A stretch of 64,000 nt of DNA from an uncultured Ruegeria sp. (GCF_947504215.1 NZ_CANNGO010000001.1:310001-374000); one strand, 5' to 3'. Shown: positions 26,220-36,255, numbered from the stretch's first letter. The notes: a model not told the origin generated them from the letters alone. Made by a program: numbers and translations.

Positions 26220-28220
26220 ATGGTCCTGGATCAGGGCACCCCAGCCGGGGCTGAGCGCACCCGGCTGTTTGTCTACAACGGTGGTTTTCTTACAAACAAG
26301 CGCATCAGGCGCATTCTGTCGCTGGCCGGGTATGACATGCGTCTTGGCCTACCTCAGCAAAGCGATGCTGTTGGTGTTTGGGGAAACAGTCCGACCGCCT
26401 ATCGCGGGATGCATATCGCGAAAAAACACAACACGTCGATCCTGCGCGTAGAGGATGCTTTCCTCAGGTCACTACACCCGGGTCGGGGCGGTGAAGCGCC
26501 GCTGGGTCTGTTATTGGATCAAACCGGCCTGCATTTTGACCCCGAAACGCCGTCGGATCTCGAAACGCTTCTGTTGTCTCACCCGTTAGACGACACCGCC
26601 TTGCTGAACCGGGCACGTGGCGCGATTGAGCGGTTGAAAGAACTGCATCTCAGCAAATACTCGGCTTTTGACTTTGACGTTCAACCACCCGAACCCGGTT
26701 ATGTTCTTGTCATTGATCAAACACAGGGCGATGCGGCTGTGACAGCCAGCGGTGGCGACCATGCCCGTTTCCGAGAAATGCTGGTGATTGCTCAGGAAGA
26801 AAACCCCGGAATGCGCGTTCTGATCAAGGCGCACCCGGAAACGCTTGCAGGTCACCGCGAGGGATATTTCTCGGACCAGGACCAGTCGGATCGGGTGTCT
26901 GTTCTGCGCAAGCCAATAAGCCCGTGGTCGTTGTTGGATGGGGCTGTCGGTGTTTACACCTTGTCTTCGCAAATGGGGTTCGAGGCGATCCTGGCGGGCC
27001 ACAAACCACGCGTTCTTGGACACCCTTTCTATGCTGGTTGGGGCCTGACACAGGATGAAAACCCAATCCCACGCCGCCAACGCAATCTGACCCGGGCGCA
27101 ATTGTTTGCCGCAGCCATGCTGCTTTACCCCACATGGTATGACCCATATCGGGACCAGCTTTGTGAGCTTGAAGCCGTATTGGACACGTTAGAGGCGCAG
27201 ACCCGGGCGTGGCGCCAGGATCATTTGGGCTGGACCGCTTCGGGGATGCGTCTGTGGAAGCGCAGACACCTGCAGCAAATGTTTGGGCGGCACCAAAAGA
27301 TTCGGTTTTTCTCGGCAGCCCCTACAGTATCAAAACGTCCGCATATGGTCTGGGCCAGTCAGGCCAGAGGCATCGAAGACGCCACACGGGTCGAGGATGG
27401 CTTTCTGCGTTCGCGTGGGCTAGGAGCAGAACTTGTGCCCCCAGTCTCGCTGGTGACGGATGATCTGGGGATTTACTACGATCCGACACGGCCCAGCCGG
27501 TTGGAAGAACTGATCGCAAAACGTGAGACCCTGCGACCCGATCAGGAACAGCGGGTCGAGCGCATGGCAGGACAGCTGCTGTCCAAAGGGTTGAGCAAAT
27601 ACAATACCGGCGGCACCAATCTTTCACTTCCCGAAGGTCATCGGGTCTTGGTTCCGGGGCAAGTTGAAGATGATGCGTCTATCTTGTTGGGAACCAGTGA
27701 GGTGCGCACGAATATGGGCCTGCTAAGTGCCGCGCGGGATGCGCATCCAGACGCAGTATTGATCTACAAGCCTCATCCTGACGTCGAAGCTGGTCTGCGG
27801 GAGGGAAAGATTGACGCCCACAAACTGGCAGATGTGGTGGCCGAAAACACGGATCCAGCGGCTTTGTTGGCGCAAGTCGACGAGGTCTGGACTATGACCT
27901 CGCTGACAGGGTTCGAAGCGCTTTTGCGAGGGGTTAAAGTCACGACGCTGGGGGCACCTTTTTATGCAGGCTGGGGGCTGACCACCGATCTTGGCACAGT
28001 CCCAGCACGTCGGGGCGCGCGACCTTCTCTAATGGGTTTGATTCATGCGACGCTGATCGACTACCCGCGCTATATGGACCCCGCCACAGGACAGCCCTGC
28101 CCCGTTGAAATCGTCGTCGAACGCCTGTCGAGCGGTTACGTCGCTCATCCCAGACCGCTAAACCGTATTCTGTCTAAACTGCAAGGCATCTTCGCAACCT
28201 ATGCCCATCTGTGGCGTTGA
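26220..28220 (+). CDS. kpsC: Capsular polysaccharide dual beta-Kdo transferase KpsC-like
   Basis: 666 residues made of two homologous halves, each a glycosyltransferase module. The first (about 1-310) has RVEDAFLRSLHPG, LIKAHPETLAGHREGYF and GHPFYAGWGLTQDE. The second (about 340-640) has RVEDGFLRSRGLG, IYKPHPDVEAGLREGKID and GAPFYAGWGLTTD. KpsC extends the poly-Kdo linker with alternating linkages, one per half. It starts 3 bp after the export lipoprotein gene and ends 9 bp before the convergent ribD. Confidence 0.92.
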   Translation: MVLDQGTPAGAERTRLFVYNGGFLTNKRIRRILSLAGYDMRLGLPQQSDAVGVWGNSPTAYRGMHIAKKHNTSILRVEDAFLRSLHPGRGGEAPLGLLLDQTGLHFDPETPSDLETLLLSHPLDDTALLNRARGAIERLKELHLSKYSAFDFDVQPPEPGYVLVIDQTQGDAAVTASGGDHARFREMLVIAQEENPGMRVLIKAHPETLAGHREGYFSDQDQSDRVSVLRKPISPWSLLDGAVGVYTLSSQMGFEAILAGHKPRVLGHPFYAGWGLTQDENPIPRRQRNLTRAQLFAAAMLLYPTWYDPYRDQLCELEAVLDTLEAQTRAWRQDHLGWTASGMRLWKRRHLQQMFGRHQKIRFFSAAPTVSKRPHMVWASQARGIEDATRVEDGFLRSRGLGAELVPPVSLVTDDLGIYYDPTRPSRLEELIAKRETLRPDQEQRVERMAGQLLSKGLSKYNTGGTNLSLPEGHRVLVPGQVEDDASILLGTSEVRTNMGLLSAARDAHPDAVLIYKPHPDVEAGLREGKIDAHKLADVVAENTDPAALLAQVDEVWTMTSLTGFEALLRGVKVTTLGAPFYAGWGLTTDLGTVPARRGARPSLMGLIHATLIDYPRYMDPATGQPCPVEIVVERLSSGYVAHPRPLNRILSKLQGIFATYAHLWR

Positions 28221-28229
28221 GCATCTCGC

Positions 28230-29330
28230 CTATTGCGTAGATCGTCGCCACCGGTGGAATACATCGTCCCCTAGTGCGCGCGTTTCGACGAGCTCGAAAC
28301 GGGGGGCAGCATCCAGTTTCTCCAACCCCAGCGTTCCAACCGCAGCAAGACCTTCGGCCCCGATGGTCAGTCCTGCTGTGAACCCTACCAGCTCGTCAAC
28401 CAGATCCCCTGCCAGCAATGAAGCAGCCAGCGCGGCCCCGCCTTCACAAAAGACGCTAGTCAAACCTGCATGGCCCAGTTGCTGCAGCACATCGACCGCA
28501 TCAATATGGTGATCTTTCAGGGCGCAGGGTATCAAACGTGCGTCTAACCCCTCCCATGCCCGAGCCCGATCGGCATCCGGGTGTGGACCATGGCACAACC
28601 AGACCGGAATTTCGGACGCCGTACGCGCCAACTGGCCCATCAACGGCAAATCCATATGCCGCGACACGACAACGCGCACGGGCTGATGAGTTGCGCCAAC
28701 ATCTCGCACAGTCAAAGACGGATCATCTGCGCGCGCCGTCCCGGCCCCGACCATCACCGCATCATGACGCGCCCGCATTGCGTGGACCGCGCGTCGGGAT
28801 GTTGGGCAAGTGATCCATTGGCTTTGGCCTGTCGCGGTCGCGATCCGCCCATCAAAGCTGCTGGCCAGTTTCAGCGTTACAAAGGGGCGGCCTTGTTCAG
28901 TTTTCAGAAAGAAGCCAGCCAGGTGCAGCGCCGCCTGATCTGCCAAAACACCAGTTTCAACTTTGATCCCCGCATCGCGCAGCATTGCAAAGCCCTGCCC
29001 CGCCACACGCGGATCGCTGTCCTCAAGCGCGGCAACGACGCGACCTATGCCAGCGGCAGTCAATGCTTCGGCGCAGGGTGGTGTTTTGCCATGATGGGCG
29101 CAGGGTTCCAGTGAAACATAGGCTGTCGCACCACGGGCTGCCGCACCGGCCTGCGTTAATGCTTCGGTCTCGGCATGGGGGCGTCCGCCGGGTTGTGTCC
29201 AACCACGACCAACAATCCGCCCGTCTTGCACTATGACACACCCGACGGCGGGGTTGGGCCAGCATCTGCCTTGGCCGCGCTGGCCCAAAGACAAGGCCAA
29301 CGCCATAAATCGCTTATCTGTGTCGCTCAC
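28230..29330 (-). CDS. ribD: Bifunctional riboflavin deaminase/reductase
   Basis: 366 residues. The N-terminal cytidine-deaminase-like zinc domain has [15 protein letters not shown] and [18 protein letters not shown] (His and two Cys zinc ligands). The C-terminal reductase domain (about 150-366) has [19 protein letters not shown] and [19 protein letters not shown]. It converts the GTP cyclohydrolase product in two steps. Its start overlaps the nrdR stop (ATGA-type, 4 bp), so the two are translated together, while its downstream rib partners are cut off by the capsule genes. Confidence 0.95.
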   Translation of the reverse strand: MSDTDKRFMALALSLGQRGQGRCWPNPAVGCVIVQDGRIVGRGWTQPGGRPHAETEALTQAGAAARGATAYVSLEPCAHHGKTPPCAEALTAAGIGRVVAALEDSDPRVAGQGFAMLRDAGIKVETGVLADQAALHLAGFFLKTEQGRPFVTLKLASSFDGRIATATGQSQWITCPTSRRAVHAMRARHDAVMVGAGTARADDPSLTVRDVGATHQPVRVVVSRHMDLPLMGQLARTASEIPVWLCHGPHPDADRARAWEGLDARLIPCALKDHHIDAVDVLQQLGHAGLTSVFCEGGAALAASLLAGDLVDELVGFTAGLTIGAEGLAAVGTLGLEKLDAAPRFELVETRALGDDVFHRWRRSTQ

Positions 29331-29797
29331 TCGTCCGTCGAAGGCTGCGGCGGGCGCAGTTCGTGGACAAACTCCTCGAAATCATCGGCCGCCTGGAAAT
29401 TCTTGTATACGCTCGCAAAGCGAACATAGGCAACGGTATCGATCCGCGCCAGAGCTTCCATGACGATTTCTCCGATCTTGTTGGAGGGAATATCGGTATC
29501 CCCCATGCTTTCCAATCGGCGCACGATGCCCGAGATCATCTGATCGATCCGTTCAGGATCCACCGGACGCTTTTGCATCGAGATGCGGATCGAGCGTTCC
29601 AGCTTGTCCCGATCAAAATCTTCCCGTTTACCGTTGGTTTTGATAACGACCAAGTCGCGCAGTTGAACGCGCTCATATGTCGTGAACCGGCCCCCACAGG
29701 CCGGGCAGAACCTGCGCCGACGGATCGCGACGTGATCCTCTGCCGGGCGTGAATCCTTGACCTGAGTATCGATGTTTCCGCAAAACGGGCAGCGCAT
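29327..29797 (-). CDS. nrdR: Transcriptional repressor NrdR
   Basis: 156 residues. The zinc ribbon uses C3, C6, C31 and C34 (MRCPFCGN and FCPACGG), followed by the [17 protein letters not shown] linker and an ATP-cone domain (about 50-140: [16 protein letters not shown]). It senses dATP/ATP and represses ribonucleotide reductase genes. It is the first gene of the nrdR-ribD pair. A consensus DnaA box lies 54 bp upstream. Confidence 0.96.
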   Translation of the reverse strand: MRCPFCGNIDTQVKDSRPAEDHVAIRRRRFCPACGGRFTTYERVQLRDLVVIKTNGKREDFDRDKLERSIRISMQKRPVDPERIDQMISGIVRRLESMGDTDIPSNKIGEIVMEALARIDTVAYVRFASVYKNFQAADDFEEFVHELRPPQPSTDE

Positions 29798-29850
29798 CCG
29801 CCGTCTCCTCGTCCCTTGTTCGGCCTCTTTTTGTAAGCGCTACGGCTTAC

Positions 29851-29859
29851 TTATCCACA
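29851..29859 (+). promoter_or_regulatory. Single consensus DnaA box upstream of nrdR
   Basis: TTATCCACA matches the DnaA-box consensus exactly. It lies in the 120-bp promoter region of nrdR. Only one copy is seen, so it could be regulatory or chance. Confidence 0.35.
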
Positions 29860-29917
29860 ACTATAGGGCAGCCGCTAGGATTTGGGTAGTCGGAATTTTG
29901 CACCGCTAAATAAAGTG

Positions 29918-30331
29918 TCAGCCCAGATGGGCCGCAACCAAGCGTGTATGGGGTGAAGCGCGATGTTCGGCCAGGTAAATCCCCTGCCATGTGCCAAGAA
30001 GTGGGCGCCCTTGAGACACTGGTATCGACAGTGACACGGGCATCAAAGCGGCTTTGATATGCGCCGGCATATCGTCTGGTCCTTCATAGGTGTGCCGCAG
30101 ATACGCCATGGACGGGTGGTCAGACGGGGGAACAAGCCTATCGAAAAACGCCCGCAGATCGGTTTGCACTTCCGGATCGGCATTCTCTTGTATCAGCAAG
30201 GAACAGGACGTGTGGCGAACGAACAGGGTCAACACGCCATCCGTCGCCACTAAATTTGACCACCGAACTATCTCATCAGTGAATTCATACAGACCCGGCC
30301 CCTGCGTTTGAATTGTGAATTCTGCCTGCAA
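29918..30331 (-). CDS. YjbQ/UPF0047 family protein
   Basis: 137 residues. Family hallmarks: LFVRHTSCSLLIQENADPEV (conserved His-Thr-Ser and Asn-Asp), DHPSMAYLRHTYEGPDDMPAH and a C-terminal LGTWQGIYLAEHR with conserved Gly-Thr-Trp-Gln and Glu-His. Some homologues show weak thiamine-phosphate synthase activity; the physiological role is unsettled. It is monocistronic or co-transcribed with the secreted protein gene that lies upstream of it on the same strand. Confidence 0.92.
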   Translation of the reverse strand: MQAEFTIQTQGPGLYEFTDEIVRWSNLVATDGVLTLFVRHTSCSLLIQENADPEVQTDLRAFFDRLVPPSDHPSMAYLRHTYEGPDDMPAHIKAALMPVSLSIPVSQGRPLLGTWQGIYLAEHRASPHTRLVAAHLG

Positions 30332-30352
30332 TGCGAACCTCCCATGCGCTCC

Positions 30353-30754
30353 TTAGCGGAGAAACGGACGAATGTTACAGCGGCCATTGGCGCCTTGAAC
30401 CGACATGCTGTAGCCCACCGGGAAGCCAACCGTGATGAAGCTGCTTTGCTGAGGAACGCCCCCAGCCGGGGGTTTAAGTGAAAACTGCACCGCTGTTCTG
30501 CGCCCAGTCGTCACGCTAGGTCCATATCCGCGCAACACATAGATGCGCTGCTGCCATCCTGCCCCCAACTTGCGTCGGGCAAAATCCGCCGCGGCGCACC
30601 AATATCCATCTGTATCTTGACGCGCCCTAGGAATAACTTCGAATTCTGTGCTGTTTATCGGCTCGGTCCGATATCCGTTTGGTGCGGCATCAGCAGTCGC
30701 AGGAATGCTGAACGCAAAGGCAGCGAGAGTGGCGCTTACAATAATCTGTTTCAT
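30353..30754 (-). CDS. Secreted hypothetical protein
   Basis: 133 residues from ATG 30754. A signal peptide (MKQIIVSATLAAFAFSIPATADA) is followed by a small mature domain with two cysteines (YWCAAADFARRKLG and NGRCNIRPFLR) that may form a disulfide in the periplasm. I recognise no family beyond uncharacterised roseobacter proteins. Confidence 0.7.
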   Translation of the reverse strand: MKQIIVSATLAAFAFSIPATADAAPNGYRTEPINSTEFEVIPRARQDTDGYWCAAADFARRKLGAGWQQRIYVLRGYGPSVTTGRRTAVQFSLKPPAGGVPQQSSFITVGFPVGYSMSVQGANGRCNIRPFLR

Positions 30755-30833
30755 AGCTATCATCTTCCCTAATTGCGTGTGCCTAAGACGTTAGATCACG
30801 GATTAACCCTGCATAGTGGGGATCACAATCAAT

Positions 30834-31379
30834 TCAGCTTTGACCCGATGCTCCGTGAACTGGCGTGAGCCAGCCTTGATATCGGATCAACAATCCCAGA
30901 CCGGGCGCCTCTGCCGCAACATCAAACCTAAAACGCCCGCGATCGTCCTGCCATTCAATTGTATCGGAACGAGGCAAAAGAAACTTCGGGACTGGAAGTC
31001 CCAGTATGGTCAATCGGTGAATCGAAATTCCAAGCCGCCGCCCGTCGAAAGACGGTTGCAACCATATCGACATCGGGCCGAAATCTTCGCGGACGCATCC
31101 TGTGTCGTGATCATATGTCAGGCTGGATTGCATCCTATGGCCATTGAAATCGCGTACCCAGTACCATCTCTGACCGTCCCCACTGATCGTGACCTGAACG
31201 GGTGTGTTTCTGCCCGCCGGGGGAAATCGACCCAGACGCAACGCCATGGCAACCAGCCTTCCTTGACCGCGTTCAATCCGACAACGCCCGGTGAAGCACC
31301 CTCCAGTACTGTGCAGGGTACACACTGCTGTTGGCAATTCCGTCGCAGCCGGCAGAGCAGTTAGAAATGGATCACTCAC
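30834..31379 (-). CDS. DUF4166-like protein
   Basis: 181 residues from GTG 31379, which overlaps the DCC-family gene by 8 bp and has an AGGGG site upstream. The open frame runs to 31475 but would then overlap by about 100 bp. Motifs: STGGCFTGRCRIERGQG, WYWVRDFNGHRMQS, and a C-terminal DDRGRFRFDVAAEAPGLGLL typical of DUF4166 domains. Function unknown. Confidence 0.7.
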   Translation of the reverse strand: MSDPFLTALPAATELPTAVCTLHSTGGCFTGRCRIERGQGRLVAMALRLGRFPPAGRNTPVQVTISGDGQRWYWVRDFNGHRMQSSLTYDHDTGCVREDFGPMSIWLQPSFDGRRLGISIHRLTILGLPVPKFLLPRSDTIEWQDDRGRFRFDVAAEAPGLGLLIRYQGWLTPVHGASGQS

Positions 31380-31818
31380 TCTGAAACCCCTGCGGTGCAA
31401 AACGCGATCGCATATCTGCATCCGGCACAAAGCAGAGCTCAGCGCGCCCAAAAATCGCGTATCTGTTTCGGGCAATCGCGTTATAGAACGGATCTTTCAA
31501 CATGGCAGGAAGAAACCGGCAAAGTGACAACACTGGCCACGCCATCGGCAATTGCTGCATAGCTGCAGCGAATGCGTCCAGGCGCTGGTAGACCTTACCG
31601 TCGACAAAAACCAGGTTGGTCTGAAAATCTCGCGTCGGCAGTCCAAGCTGCCGAAACAGATACTGACCCAACGGTGACTGCGCCGTCGCAAACTGAAACC
31701 GCCGCGATCGATCCCGCTTGAGCATGAATTGAAAAAACCTCGAACACAAAACGCATTCGCCATCAAAAACAATCAGGTTTTTCCCATCGAACATCTCTGG
31801 ACTCGTACCACATTCCAT
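31372..31818 (-). CDS. DCC-family thiol-disulfide oxidoreductase-like protein (DUF393)
   Basis: 148 residues from ATG 31818; the open frame extends to 31902. The family signature is VFDGECVLCSRFFQFML, with D-x-x-C-x-x-C at about residues 18-24. The rest is a thioredoxin-like fold with a C-terminal ARNRYAIFGRAELC segment. It is predicted cytoplasmic. It overlaps the DUF4166-like gene by 8 bp and the two probably work together, though the reaction is unknown. Confidence 0.82.
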   Translation of the reverse strand: MECGTSPEMFDGKNLIVFDGECVLCSRFFQFMLKRDRSRRFQFATAQSPLGQYLFRQLGLPTRDFQTNLVFVDGKVYQRLDAFAAAMQQLPMAWPVLSLCRFLPAMLKDPFYNAIARNRYAIFGRAELCFVPDADMRSRFAPQGFQSE

Positions 31819-32173
31819 ATCCCTGACATCCCTGCCGAGAAGAATTTTTTTCAGGATGTCATGCGGTACTGACAACGGCAATGCGACAAGAAAGAACCAC
31901 AAGGAATGTGTGAATACAGTCAGAAGCCGTTGGTTAGGCGTTGAAGTTTCAACGTCGGCCTAGTCCAGTCGAAATGGCCCTTGTGGCGCGACAGGAGTTG
32001 TCGAAGAGAGGAAGCGCCCTGCCTGAAACCAGGGTCATTAGCAATTTCTACCTCGCCCCGGCCCGTCCCATAAGTGGACAAGCCGAACATAGAAACGGAG
32101 CAATTCAGGTTCTTTTGATTTCCTGCCAAGGTTTTTGGCAATGCCGCCAAATTGCTGTTTCCTAAAACAAAAA
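31819..32173. other. Gene-poor stretch upstream of the DCC gene
   Basis: About 350 bp. Short frames occur on both strands (for example 31920-32186 minus and 31941-32165 plus), but neither has a ribosome site or recognisable protein character. It should hold the promoter of the DCC-DUF4166 pair. I see nothing else in it. Confidence 0.5.
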
Positions 32174-32200
32174 AAAGGCGCCTCAATCCGAGGCGCCTTT
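32174..32200 (-). terminator. Bidirectional intrinsic terminator after rpoD
   Basis: AAAGGCGCCTC (32174-32184) pairs perfectly with GAGGCGCCTTT (32190-32200) across a 5-nt loop. T-runs on both strands (a long A-run on the plus strand left of the stem, TTTTTC to the right) make it usable in both directions. It begins 3 bp after the rpoD stop. Confidence 0.92.
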
Positions 32201-32202
32201 TT

Positions 32203-34191
32203 CTATTGATCCAGGAACGACCGCAGTTTGCGCGATCTGCTGGGATGTTTTAGTTTTCGCAGCGCTTTCGCTTCGATCTGACGGATCCGTTCACGGGTCA
32301 CGCTGAACTGTTGGCCCACCTCTTCCAGTGTGTGGTCGGTGTTCATACCAATGCCGAACCGCATCCGCAGAACCCGTTCCTCGCGTGGGGTGAGCGAGGC
32401 CAGAACCCGAGTCGTGGTTTCCTTGAGGTTCTCCTGAATGGCGCTGTCGAGCGGCAGCACGGCATTCTTGTCCTCGATGAAATCGCCAAGCTGGCTGTCT
32501 TCCTCGTCGCCGATGGGCGTTTCCAGAGAGATCGGTTCCTTAGCGATTTTCATCACCTTGCGAACCTTCTCAAGCGGCATCTGCAGCTTTTCAGCCAGTT
32601 CTTCTGGCGTCGGCTCACGGCCAATCTCATGCAGCATCTGACGACCGGTGCGGACCAGCTTGTTGATCGTCTCGATCATATGGACCGGAATACGGATGGT
32701 CCGGGCCTGATCCGCGATAGACCGCGTGATCGCCTGACGGATCCACCAAGTCGCATAGGTCGAGAACTTGTACCCACGACGGTATTCGAACTTGTCGACC
32801 GCCTTCATCAATCCGATGTTACCTTCCTGAATAAGATCAAGGAATTGCAGGCCACGGTTCGTGTACTTTTTGGCAATCGAGATCACCAGACGAAGGTTAG
32901 CTTCGACCATCTCTTTCTTGGCCTGACGGGCCTCTTTTTCGCCCTTCTGAACCTGCTGCACGATGCGGCGGAATTCAGGGATGTCCAGGCCGATATACTG
33001 ACCAACCTGAGCCATATCGTTGCGCAGTTCTTCAACCTTATCGGTCGAGCGTTCGATGAACATCTGCCAGCCGCGTCCCGGCTTTTCAGCCATCTCAGCC
33101 AGCCAATTCGGGTCCAATTCGCGTCCACGATAGGCATCGATGAACTCACGCCGGTTAATACGGGCCTGATCGGCCAATTTCACCATCGAACTGTCCAACG
33201 ACATGATGCGGCGGTTGATACCATAAAGCTGGTCGATCAACGCTTCGATCCGGTTGTTGTGAAGATGAAGTCCGTTCACCAACTCAACGATTTCAGCGCG
33301 CAGTTTCTGATAGGTCTCTTCGTCTTTCGCGCTGAACGTGTCGTCTTCGTTCAGAGTGGCCGAAATCCGGCTGTCCTGCATTTCAGAAAGCATCGCAAAA
33401 TCGGTCGAGATCCGTTCCAAAGTGGTCAGAACCTGATCCTTCAGCGCGGCTTCCATCGCAGCGAGCGACATGTTGGCCTGTTCGTCTTCGTCATCATCGT
33501 CGTCCTGAGCAATCGGATTTCCATCCGCATCTAACTCTGGCCCGGTGTCCTTTTCAGGCTTTGCCGCCGAAACGGCCGATGTGTCGACAACCGGCTCTTC
33601 AACGTCGCCGTCTTCGTCCATCTGGTTGCCAAACGTTGTTTCCAGATCGATGACGTCACGCAGCAGAATATCTTCGGACAGCAATTCGTCGTGCCAGATC
33701 GTAATCGCCTGGAAGGTCAGCGGGCTTTCGCACAGCCCCAGGATCATTGTGTTTCGACCTGCTTCGATCCGCTTGGCGATGGCAATTTCGCCCTCGCGGC
33801 TCAGCAGTTCGACGCTGCCCATCTCACGCAGATACATGCGGACGGGGTCGTCTGTACGGTCGAGCTTTTCCGTCTGCGAACCAGCCAGGGTTACTTCGCG
33901 ATTCGTATCGGTGGTGACCAGATCGGTCGAGCCTTTCTGCTCTTCCTCTTCGGCCTCTTCGTCTTCGATGATATTAATGCCCATTTCGGACAGCATCGAC
34001 ATTACATCTTCTATCTGTTCCGAGCTGACCTGATCAGGCGGCAGAACCTGATTGAGCTGGTCGTAGGTTATGTAACCTTTCTCGCGGGCCTCGGCGATCA
34101 TCTTCTTGACGTTGGCCTGGCTCATGTCCAGCGAGATTTCCTGTTCCTGCTCGTCGGATTTGCGGTCTTCGTTCGTATCCTTGGCGGCCAT
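32203..34191 (-). CDS. rpoD: RNA polymerase primary sigma factor (sigma-70)
   Basis: 662 residues. Region 1.1 lies at about 20-95, region 1.2 near [19 protein letters not shown], a long acidic non-conserved region at about 200-260 (with DDDDDEDEQ), region 2 near [20 protein letters not shown] and [17 protein letters not shown], region 3 near [16 protein letters not shown] and region 4 near [16 protein letters not shown] with [17 protein letters not shown]. It follows dnaG by 114 bp on the same strand, part of the classical macromolecular synthesis operon; rpsU is not between them. Confidence 0.97.
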   Translation of the reverse strand: MAAKDTNEDRKSDEQEQEISLDMSQANVKKMIAEAREKGYITYDQLNQVLPPDQVSSEQIEDVMSMLSEMGINIIEDEEAEEEEQKGSTDLVTTDTNREVTLAGSQTEKLDRTDDPVRMYLREMGSVELLSREGEIAIAKRIEAGRNTMILGLCESPLTFQAITIWHDELLSEDILLRDVIDLETTFGNQMDEDGDVEEPVVDTSAVSAAKPEKDTGPELDADGNPIAQDDDDDEDEQANMSLAAMEAALKDQVLTTLERISTDFAMLSEMQDSRISATLNEDDTFSAKDEETYQKLRAEIVELVNGLHLHNNRIEALIDQLYGINRRIMSLDSSMVKLADQARINRREFIDAYRGRELDPNWLAEMAEKPGRGWQMFIERSTDKVEELRNDMAQVGQYIGLDIPEFRRIVQQVQKGEKEARQAKKEMVEANLRLVISIAKKYTNRGLQFLDLIQEGNIGLMKAVDKFEYRRGYKFSTYATWWIRQAITRSIADQARTIRIPVHMIETINKLVRTGRQMLHEIGREPTPEELAEKLQMPLEKVRKVMKIAKEPISLETPIGDEEDSQLGDFIEDKNAVLPLDSAIQENLKETTTRVLASLTPREERVLRMRFGIGMNTDHTLEEVGQQFSVTRERIRQIEAKALRKLKHPSRSRKLRSFLDQ

Positions 34192-34213
34192 TCAATGCTC
34201 CTGCAGGGATGGG

Positions 34214-34257
34214 TGATTCGTTAGAGCCGAATCATTAGCGCGTTGAAGTGATTCGGC
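34214..34257. promoter_or_regulatory. Inverted repeats in the rpoD leader
   Basis: GCCGAATCA (34226-34234) and TGATTCGGC (34249-34257) are perfect 9-bp arms with a 14-nt gap. A third TGATTCG copy (34214-34220) can compete for the first arm. They lie 23-66 bp upstream of the rpoD ATG and could form alternative hairpins in the mRNA or bind a regulator. Confidence 0.45.
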
Positions 34258-34305
34258 CACCCGTTTACCTGTTTTTCTTTTCCAGTGCCTTACGAAAACA
34301 TCACT

Positions 34306-36255
34306 TTAACGACGTTTCCGCTCGAAATTGATACCTGATGTGATCGCCTTGAACGCGTCTTTCTCGTCGCGGTTGATTCGCGCACCGTTATCCGCGATGT
34401 CGAAAACGGCCTTGTCTTCGTTCTGGCTACGGCTTGCTCGGTTGCGCTCTTCGGCGGCCTGAGCCAACCGATAGGTCAACGCTTCGTCTGCCAGATCGGA
34501 CAGTTCCTCTTCGGCTTCGGCAATCTCGGCATCCAACCCCCGGAGCGCTTTGATTTTCGCGAGTTCTTCGGCCAGAGTCATCTCGGCCTTTTCAACGTCG
34601 CCTGGTTTGAACACACAGGGGATGACTGCCACATGGCGAAGGCTCAGCAAGTTTTCAAGGGCTTCGGCCCCCAAAGTTTCGACGATTTGGTCCTCAAGGT
34701 TTTTCGGGTCATCGATCGCATGCCGCAAGATGGCCTGGCGCAGGGCCGCATGATCAGGATCATGGCAATCCATGTCCTCAAGCTGATGTTCAAATTGCAC
34801 CACGACCTGCGGGTTCAGGATAGAGATTGCCAAAATGGCTGCCTCCCGCATCTGAATATCCGCATTCTCAGAAGACGCCAGGAAAGACGCACGGGCCCCA
34901 GGCGTGGCGGGTTGTTTCGGCGGTGTCCACTTCCCGCGCGGCTGCCACGGTTTGTTGTGCGACTGCCGTTGGGGCCGGAACAATTGCCAACGCAGGTCTT
35001 TAATTTCCTGCCCATAATGGGATCGGATTGATGGGTCGCGGATCAGCTTGATTTTGTCACGCAGAGCCTTGTCCAAAGCTGCCTTGCGTTCAGGGCTGTC
35101 AAAGACCCTGTCTTCAGTCTCTCGCTGCCACAAAAGCTTGACCATTGGAACGGCACTGTCCAGCACTGTTTGGACGGCCTTCGAACCCTCAGCGCGCAGC
35201 AGATCGTCCGGATCCTTGCCTTCCGGCATTAGCGCAAAGCGCAGCGATTTCCCGGCCTCAATCAAAGGCAGAGCAAGATCGACGGCGCGCATCGCGGCGC
35301 GCAGACCCGCCGTATCACCATCCAGCGCAATAATCGGCTCGTCTGAAATCCGCCAAAGCAATTGTAGCTGATGCTCGGTTATTGCGGTTCCCAAAGGCGC
35401 GACTGACGCGCCAAAGCCAGCCTCGGCCAGCGCGATGACGTCCATATACCCTTCGGCCACAATCAGCGGCTGCCCTTTGCCTGCCGCCTGCCGGGCTGGT
35501 CCCTGATTGTATAGGCTACGCCCCTTGTCGAACAATTCGGTTTCAGGCGAGTTCAGGTATTTCGCATTGTCATTTGGGTCCATTGCCCGACCGCCAAAGG
35601 CAATGCACCGACCACGCGCATCGCGGATCGGGTACATGATACGGTTTCGGAAAGTGTCATAGGGTTTCTTCCCCTTGTTCGAAGGCTTGGCCAGCCCTGC
35701 CCCAAGGATCAGGTCCTCGTCGACATTCTTGCCGCGCAGATGATCCCACAGACCTTGCCAGCCATCCGGCGCGAATCCGATTTCCCAGCGATCCAACGCC
35801 TCCGCATCCAGACCCCGGCGCGACAGATAGTCCCGCGCATCCGCCCCTGCTCCAGTTTTCAGTTGAAGCCGGAAAAACTGCACCGCCTGCTCCATCACTT
35901 CGGCAAGCTGCGTTCGGCGGTCTTGTTTTTCCTGTGCTTTGGGGTCACGAGCAGGCATCGGCATGCCAGCCTCGCGCGTCAAAATCTCTACGGCTTCGAT
36001 GAACGAGACATTCTCGGTCTCTTTCACAAAGCTGATCGCATCCCCTTTGGCGTGGCATCCGAAGCAGTAATAGAAGCCCTTTTGGTCATCAACATGGAAC
36101 GACGCGGTCTTTTCTTGGTGAAACGGGCAAGGCGCCCACATGTCACCTTTGCCCTGGTTCGATTTCCGCGCATCCCACATGACTTTGCGCCCAACGACCT
36201 GAGACAGGCTGAGCCGGGTGCGCAATTCATCCAGAAATCCAGGGGGCAGTGACAT
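34306..36255 (-). CDS. dnaG: DNA primase
   Basis: 649 residues. The N-terminal CHC2 zinc finger uses C43, H46, C64 and C67 (CPFHQEK and CFGCHAKGD). The catalytic TOPRIM core has VAEGYMDVIALAEAGF and IALDGDTAGLRAAMRA. The C-terminal helicase-binding domain (about 470-649) carries a charged coiled-coil stretch (KAEMTLAEELAKIKALRGLD). It synthesises RNA primers at the replication fork and lies directly upstream of rpoD. Confidence 0.97.
   Translation of the reverse strand: MSLPPGFLDELRTRLSLSQVVGRKVMWDARKSNQGKGDMWAPCPFHQEKTASFHVDDQKGFYYCFGCHAKGDAISFVKETENVSFIEAVEILTREAGMPMPARDPKAQEKQDRRTQLAEVMEQAVQFFRLQLKTGAGADARDYLSRRGLDAEALDRWEIGFAPDGWQGLWDHLRGKNVDEDLILGAGLAKPSNKGKKPYDTFRNRIMYPIRDARGRCIAFGGRAMDPNDNAKYLNSPETELFDKGRSLYNQGPARQAAGKGQPLIVAEGYMDVIALAEAGFGASVAPLGTAITEHQLQLLWRISDEPIIALDGDTAGLRAAMRAVDLALPLIEAGKSLRFALMPEGKDPDDLLRAEGSKAVQTVLDSAVPMVKLLWQRETEDRVFDSPERKAALDKALRDKIKLIRDPSIRSHYGQEIKDLRWQLFRPQRQSHNKPWQPRGKWTPPKQPATPGARASFLASSENADIQMREAAILAISILNPQVVVQFEHQLEDMDCHDPDHAALRQAILRHAIDDPKNLEDQIVETLGAEALENLLSLRHVAVIPCVFKPGDVEKAEMTLAEELAKIKALRGLDAEIAEAEEELSDLADEALTYRLAQAAEERNRASRSQNEDKAVFDIADNGARINRDEKDAFKAITSGINFERKRR

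Noticed and set aside
25083..28220. Capsule genes as part of a recent genomic island with mobility genes
   Set aside because: No transposase, integrase, tRNA edge or direct repeat was seen around the three genes; codon use looks similar to neighbours.
31920..32186. An 88-codon minus-strand frame upstream of the DCC gene
   Set aside because: No ribosome site, no motif, and it runs into the rpoD terminator.
32311..33534. A 407-codon plus-strand frame opposite rpoD
   Set aside because: rpoD motifs occupy the whole region on the other strand; this frame shows no recognisable protein.
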